From Priapulus caudatus (Eukaryota; Priapulida; Priapulimorpha; Priapulimorphida; Priapulidae): DNA of 64,000 bases. Position numbers and translations under genes: made by a program. The stretch lies in NCBI RefSeq assembly GCF_000485595.1, contig NW_014577392.1, positions 1-64,000 on the forward strand. The letters run 5' to 3'. Shown here in pieces: positions 59,760 through 64,000 of this stretch (its first letter is position 1; each line of letters starts with the position of its first letter). A model generated the notes under the pieces. That model worked only from the letters and a program-made list of their open reading frames with translations, made no database searches and was not told the DNA's origin.

Positions 59760-60260
59760 CAAACTTGGAATCTGCACAATCTCGAGATTGTGCAGCGATT
59801 GTGCTGCCCAAACTGCGGATTCCCTAGTTTGGCTGACCAATCTCAAGATTGGGCAAACTGAAAACAGTCGGTGATTCAACAACCGCTCATAGCGAGTGTG
59901 TGGTGTGCGTGGTGCAAACTAGGAAGAGATTTATCTCATATTAAATCTTATCCAATTATTTATTATAATCATTTAAAAATTAATATTTATACAAAGGTGC
60001 CAAACACATTGAGGAAAGAAGGTATACGACCTTATAGTTATGATATAACATTTGAAATCCTAATAATCATATGTTTGTGCAAGCTCTGTTTACCTCTGTT
60101 TGCCCAATCTCAAGATTGGTTGCCCAAACTGCGGATGCGCTGAAATTCCAAGTGTGTGCAAGATTCCAAGTTTGGGCACAACATGGACATGTGCTCAATC
60201 CTAGTTTGGGACCTCGCAAATGTGCTAAACTAATCCGGTGTGCTAAACTAGGATTGGACC
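59760..60260. repeat. Inverted-repeat cluster built on CAATCTC(A/G)AGATTG
   Basis: Words such as caatctcaagattgggcaaa, cccaaactgcggatt and ccaagtttgggcac appear several times in both orientations at 59760-59860 and 60100-60250. Probably a foldback element with arms at these two places and a ~240-bp middle. The frames through it are not convincing genes. Confidence 0.45.
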
Positions 60261-60637
60261 CTATTAAGTACCCCATATTGGGTATAATAGTAACGAAATG
60301 CTATAAGTCTGATGCTATAAGTATAATATGATACTATAATTTCCAATGATAACAAACTCAGAAATAAACGAACCTTTACAACATCCTTTACGGCATTTTC
60401 TTTCACCAGAGGGCGCAGTACAATAGAACATGGCGGCGCCCTATGCATGTAGATATATTTATCAATGATTGCTATAAATAAGTCATATAAATACAACTTA
60501 CAAGTATAGCCTTCGCGCTGCAACAAGAAAGTGGAACTGCACGCATACTACCGCGGCACAGCTACACAAGAGAAATGAGTGTAACGGGCTTGGTGTGTAT
60601 AAGCACTGTGTAGGCTCCATGCTAGCTCTAGTACTAT

Positions 60638-60973
60638 TAGCTGATAGGGTCTATGACCCCAGGTATCGCCGGACGTAACCCTGGGTACGGGTCGGTATAC
60701 CGGAACGTACCCTTGGTACTAAATACTACTTCTAATATGCCGGACCGTTACCTCGCCTACTCATAATGAGTTCTAGGAGTCGACTACGCTACTCCCTACC
60801 CTAAACCCTAACTTTACTTATTTTATTTTTTACTTTTTAATACCTACACTAACCCTAACCCGTAACCGTACCCTAACATATCGCTAGATAGTTACCAGGG
60901 ACGATTCCGGGTATACCCGCGACCGTACCCAGGGTACGTTCGGCAGTACCCTGGGGGAATAGACCCTATCAGC
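60638..60973. mobile_element. MITE family M1 copy with AGTACTAT target duplication
   Basis: Ends are gctgatagggtctatgacc and the inverse atagaccctatcagc. The 8-mer AGTACTAT flanks it at 60630-60637 and 60974-60981. The interior includes ggtacg/cgtacc words and aaccctaacc runs. The 8-bp duplication suggests a hAT-derived MITE. Confidence 0.7.
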
Positions 60974-61054
60974 AGTACTATAGGCTATAGCCGCGGTAAG
61001 GGGGGGGCTGGTCGGGCGGGGGGGCCTATAGGCCTATAGTACTGAGAGCTGAGA

Positions 61055-61330
61055 GTGGTCTATGTTTTTCGGGGTACTGCCGGAACGTTTACCCGGCGTA
61101 CTAGCTAATATGCCGGGTACAGTACCTGACTAACTCACTAACGAGTCTAGGGGTCGCTACGCCTACTCAAGTTACTCCTAACCGGAACCCAAACCTAACC
61201 CTAACCCTATGCGCTAACCCTAATTCTAACCTAACATATCAAAGGAGTGCCATTGGCTACGTTCTGGTATACGGACCGCACCAGGGTACTTCTCCGGGCA
61301 GTACCCCTGGGGACATAGACCTCCATCAGG
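61055..61330. mobile_element. MITE family M1 copy with internal CCCTAA units
   Basis: Left end ggtctatgtttttcggggta; right end agtacccctggggacataga followed by cctccatc. It contains cctaaccctaaccctatg at about 61193-61212. A diverged member of the family at 12673-12866 and 60638-60973. Confidence 0.6.
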
Positions 61331-61835
61331 GCCCAATACTAGAGCTAGCTCAACGAAACGGTATTGTGGGTTAGAATACCCAATTGTATAGACAATCCGT
61401 TCGCACAGCCTGGTCGGGCCATACTTAGAGCTAGCTCCATGCATGATGCAAGATCCAATTACCAATAGGTGCTGGCGGAGCTACGTCACAGATCAGCTAG
61501 TCACGTGACACAGCAGCAACGCGCGGGAAAACAACACGATCGCGTCAACTGCGCGCCCATAGTTTTTACTGCATACGAATAACGAATTATCCGTCACTGG
61601 ATTTGGAGTTTTTTCATGAATTTCTTTATATGCCTTACGAAGTAATATAGAATAGGCCTTTCTGTAGCCTTGACGATGCTTAAAATGACATTGTATCCTG
61701 ACATTATGTAAGATGAATATGCACTGCAAATATAAACTATTTTTTAGCTATTTCTTTTTGTTTGCTTATGCATTAGTTGATAAAACCTTACCGGTCTCGT
61801 GAAACAAAGCAAAAGTCCAGATTACACATTGCGCC
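61331..61835. other. Stretch without recognisable genes
   Basis: Between the last M1 copy and the CA/CG minisatellite I see no exon, RNA gene or element. Confidence 0.4.
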
Positions 61836-61837
61836 AC

Positions 61838-62362
61838 GACCCACACGCACACACAAGGACACAAACACGCACGCGCGCACACGCACGCACACACACAGAC
61901 GCACGCACACGCACTCGCACTAGCACACACAGTGACACACTCACACGCACACACACACGCACGCACGCACGCACGCGCGCGCGCACGCATACGCATACGC
62001 ACACGCACACGCGCACACACCAGGACACACAAACACGCACGCGCGCACACGCACGCTCGCACGCACACGCCCAGGCACACGCACACGCAGTGACACACAC
62101 GCACACGCACATGTCATGCACGAACACGCACACGCACTCACATGCATATGCACACGCACACGCACACGTACACGTACACACAGTGACACACTCACACGCA
62201 CACGCACACATGATGACACACAAACACGCACACGCACTCGCACACACAGTGACACACTCACACGCACACGCACACACACGCACACACAAGGACACACAAA
62301 CACGCACGCACGCACATGCACTCGCACACACAGTGACACGCACACATGCACACACACGCAGT
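61838..62362. repeat. CA/CG minisatellite
   Basis: Alternating acac/acgc sequence with a recurring longer phrase (acacagtgacacactcacac then gcacacgcacacacaaggac) roughly every 60-110 bases. Long His/Thr frames on plus and Cys/Val frames on minus are composition artefacts. Similar in kind to 245-1608. Confidence 0.92.
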
Positions 62363-62766
62363 TATAAAATAGTAGTTACCTGTCACGAAATGATCAGAAC
62401 AAATAGTGGAGAATTTTGACGGACTCCAGTGCGTACTATTTACATTTACTCATTTACATTTAAGTGGCAGTCAGCCACGTATGACTTATCACGCCTCTCT
62501 AGACTCTTATGTCATTTTGGCAGCTCAAAAAAATATCTTTTCTTATCTGTGCAATATATATGATTGTGACAACCTACTACTACACAAGTTTTCGGCATAT
62601 ATAAAAGGAAATTAATATGCTTTAGGTTTGCAAATCAGGTATTGCGTGTGTAAGCTCACGGAGACGGCTAGGCTGTTGTTTTCACCGGCACAGCTGGTTG
62701 CTAGGTTAAGAAAGTCCCGGATGTGGCAAAGTTCCCGGCTGTCCGCCCCCACCTATACAATACTCA

Positions 62767-63385
62767 ATACGACAAGGACATTCGTCCGAGCATCGGACAC
62801 CTGTATGCGCTATTCGTCCGAGCAGTTGTTGCGCATGCACTGTTCATGTTGTATTACATAAATGTAATATAATGCTAGTCTAGGGAGGCGCCTACACCCT
62901 ATAACCACGTTACGCCTATACTCTCTAACCCTAACCCTAATCCTAACACCAGCCCTATAACCCTAACACTAACTATAAACCGACTCGGTTCTGTTATTAT
63001 ACGCTCGGTTTCGTATATATACGCGAGTGATAGTAAGTACCAAACACTATCTATGGTGTATAACCACATACGCAACGCATGTATGCAGGGGCGTCACAGC
63101 CGTAGGGCTGCCGTAGCAAAACGCTACGGGCTCCCAGCCTAAAGGGCATAAAATGATCAAAAATCTAAAGGGTAAATAGCATTTTAGAGAGTCTAGATTT
63201 AAAAATTGTCTGGGGGGAGACACCCCAGACCCCCCTTTCACGCCTTCACACTTCCTACCTACGGCACTCGTGCCATGCGCCTGCGGCATGCAACATGAAC
63301 AGAGCATGCGCAACAACTGCTCGGACGAATAGAGCATACGAGCAGGTGTCCGATGCTCAGACGAATATCCACGTCGATACGACAA
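62767..63385. mobile_element. Inverted-repeat element with ~90-bp arms
   Basis: The left arm 62767-62850 (gacaaggacattcgtccgag; tcggacacctgt; gagcagttgttgcgcatgca) is the inverse of 63289-63380 (tgcgcaacaactgctcggac; acaggtgtccgatgctcaga). The middle holds CCCTAA units (62930-62945) and a cggggggagacaccccagac-type hairpin at 63210-63233. Non-coding; family unknown. Confidence 0.55.
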
Positions 63386-64000
63386 TAGCCTGAATAGGCA
63401 ATACATGAGAAGTCATTACAAAGATTGAAAGAATGTAAATAAATCGAAATTATTTGTTGAATGTTCATCTGAGTATGCATAGCCCGAATAGATATATAAA
63501 AGCATATGTTTTTGGGTTCAAGGATATAAGAGCTGTCCCTAGCTCTATACTATAGTACTAGGCTAAGCTGTCCCCAATGTGCGACATGCAAATGTGCAAA
63601 ATAATGTGGACAGCTTTTCTATCCTTGCCTTGCGCCTGTTTTTGTATATATCTATGGTGTATCCCAACAATTTACTTCTGTTACTCAACTCCACACCTAA
63701 TCCTTTATCTCATCTACTTCCTCCGACTCGTACTTTCTCTGCGTTTTCCCTCTCCTCTAGCTCCTTGAAATTCTTCATTTACCTCTTCTACTTGCCCTAC
63801 CTTCTTTTAACTCCAGCATTAGTAACTGGGTTGCCTCAGTACACGTGCCAGTAGCATATTTGATTTCACATCAATATGAGGGTGAGCAAATGCATTATTG
63901 CACCACGTGTATGGTGGTTTATAGTGACTTTGCTAGGATGTAGTTCACCAGTGCAGTCCTCTGTCTGCATACCCGCATGCACACACAAATATACCAAAAG
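63386..64000. other. Window end, no recognisable gene
   Basis: AT-rich with a short pyrimidine-rich stretch at 63700-63800. A hydrophobic 91-codon frame (63579-63854) has no features that would support a gene. Confidence 0.5.

Larger units (their letters stand above)
58760..59775. mobile_element. Foldback F1 relative with two nested insertions
   Basis: Left arm at about 58780-58900 (gtatttactaccaaagtttc) and right arm at about 59590-59740 (inverse: ctttggtagtaaacagattt). Inside lie a 38-41-bp inverted pair (58938-58978 and 59064-59108) and, between the latter and the right arm, the element at 59167-59560. The order of insertion follows from the nesting: F1 first, then the inner ones. Non-coding. 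Confidence 0.55.

Noticed and set aside
61799-62419. 206-codon His/Thr-rich frame and reciprocal Cys/Val frames
   Set aside because: Translation of a CA/CG minisatellite.
1-64000. CRISPR arrays, riboswitches, bacterial promoters or operons
   Set aside because: The sequence is eukaryotic. Tandem repeats present have no spacer structure, and no such elements were seen.

Overview
This window reads as intergenic and gene-bearing DNA of a bilaterian invertebrate. The evidence is spliced genes with GT-AG introns, animal-specific genes (a NOVA/pasilla RNA-binding protein and a GPATCH2L-type protein), TTAGGG-type telomere-like tracts, many terminal-inverted-repeat elements, a Ty3/gypsy element and a CR1/L2-like LINE carrying a 2A peptide. 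I cannot name the species. No prokaryotic operons, CRISPR arrays or convincing tRNA/rRNA genes were seen.

Layout. 1-1610: TG/CG-rich low-complexity tract. 2100-6300: a noisy GA-rich block and a clean CT-rich block in inverted orientation around a 374-bp MITE (10-bp target duplication). 8077-8808 (minus): a GC-rich coding exon with six HCF-1-binding-type [D/E]HxY motifs. 9156-10433 (minus): last two coding exons of a cytochrome b5-domain protein. 11869-25270: a ~6.6-kb unit present twice in direct orientation. It holds a decayed Ty3/gypsy element, MITEs, AT microsatellites and a foldback element. The second copy is full of indels. 25984-41955: a giant inverted repeat with ~7.7-8.1 kb arms, ending at a 25-N gap. 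Its left arm is clean and carries the 5' half of GPATCH2L. Its right arm is an indel-riddled antisense copy, most simply an assembly or read-foldback artefact. 42161-43896: the 3' exons of GPATCH2L resume after the gap. 49614-54973 (minus): six coding exons of a NOVA-type protein; the joined frame is exactly 535 codons including stop. 57311-58643 (minus): a truncated LINE with a 2A peptide, a PHD finger and an endonuclease. 58750-64000: nested MITEs, telomere-like tracts and a CA/CG minisatellite.

The three best-supported host genes (cytochrome b5, NOVA, GPATCH2L) share no pathway; they are neighbours only. Exon joins were made by eye from splice consensus, reading phase and remembered family resemblance, without alignment tools. 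The strongest biology is the 2A-bearing LINE and the multi-HBM exon. The strongest warning is that two large duplications look like uncorrected long-read sequence, so broken ORFs inside them should not be read as evolutionary decay.
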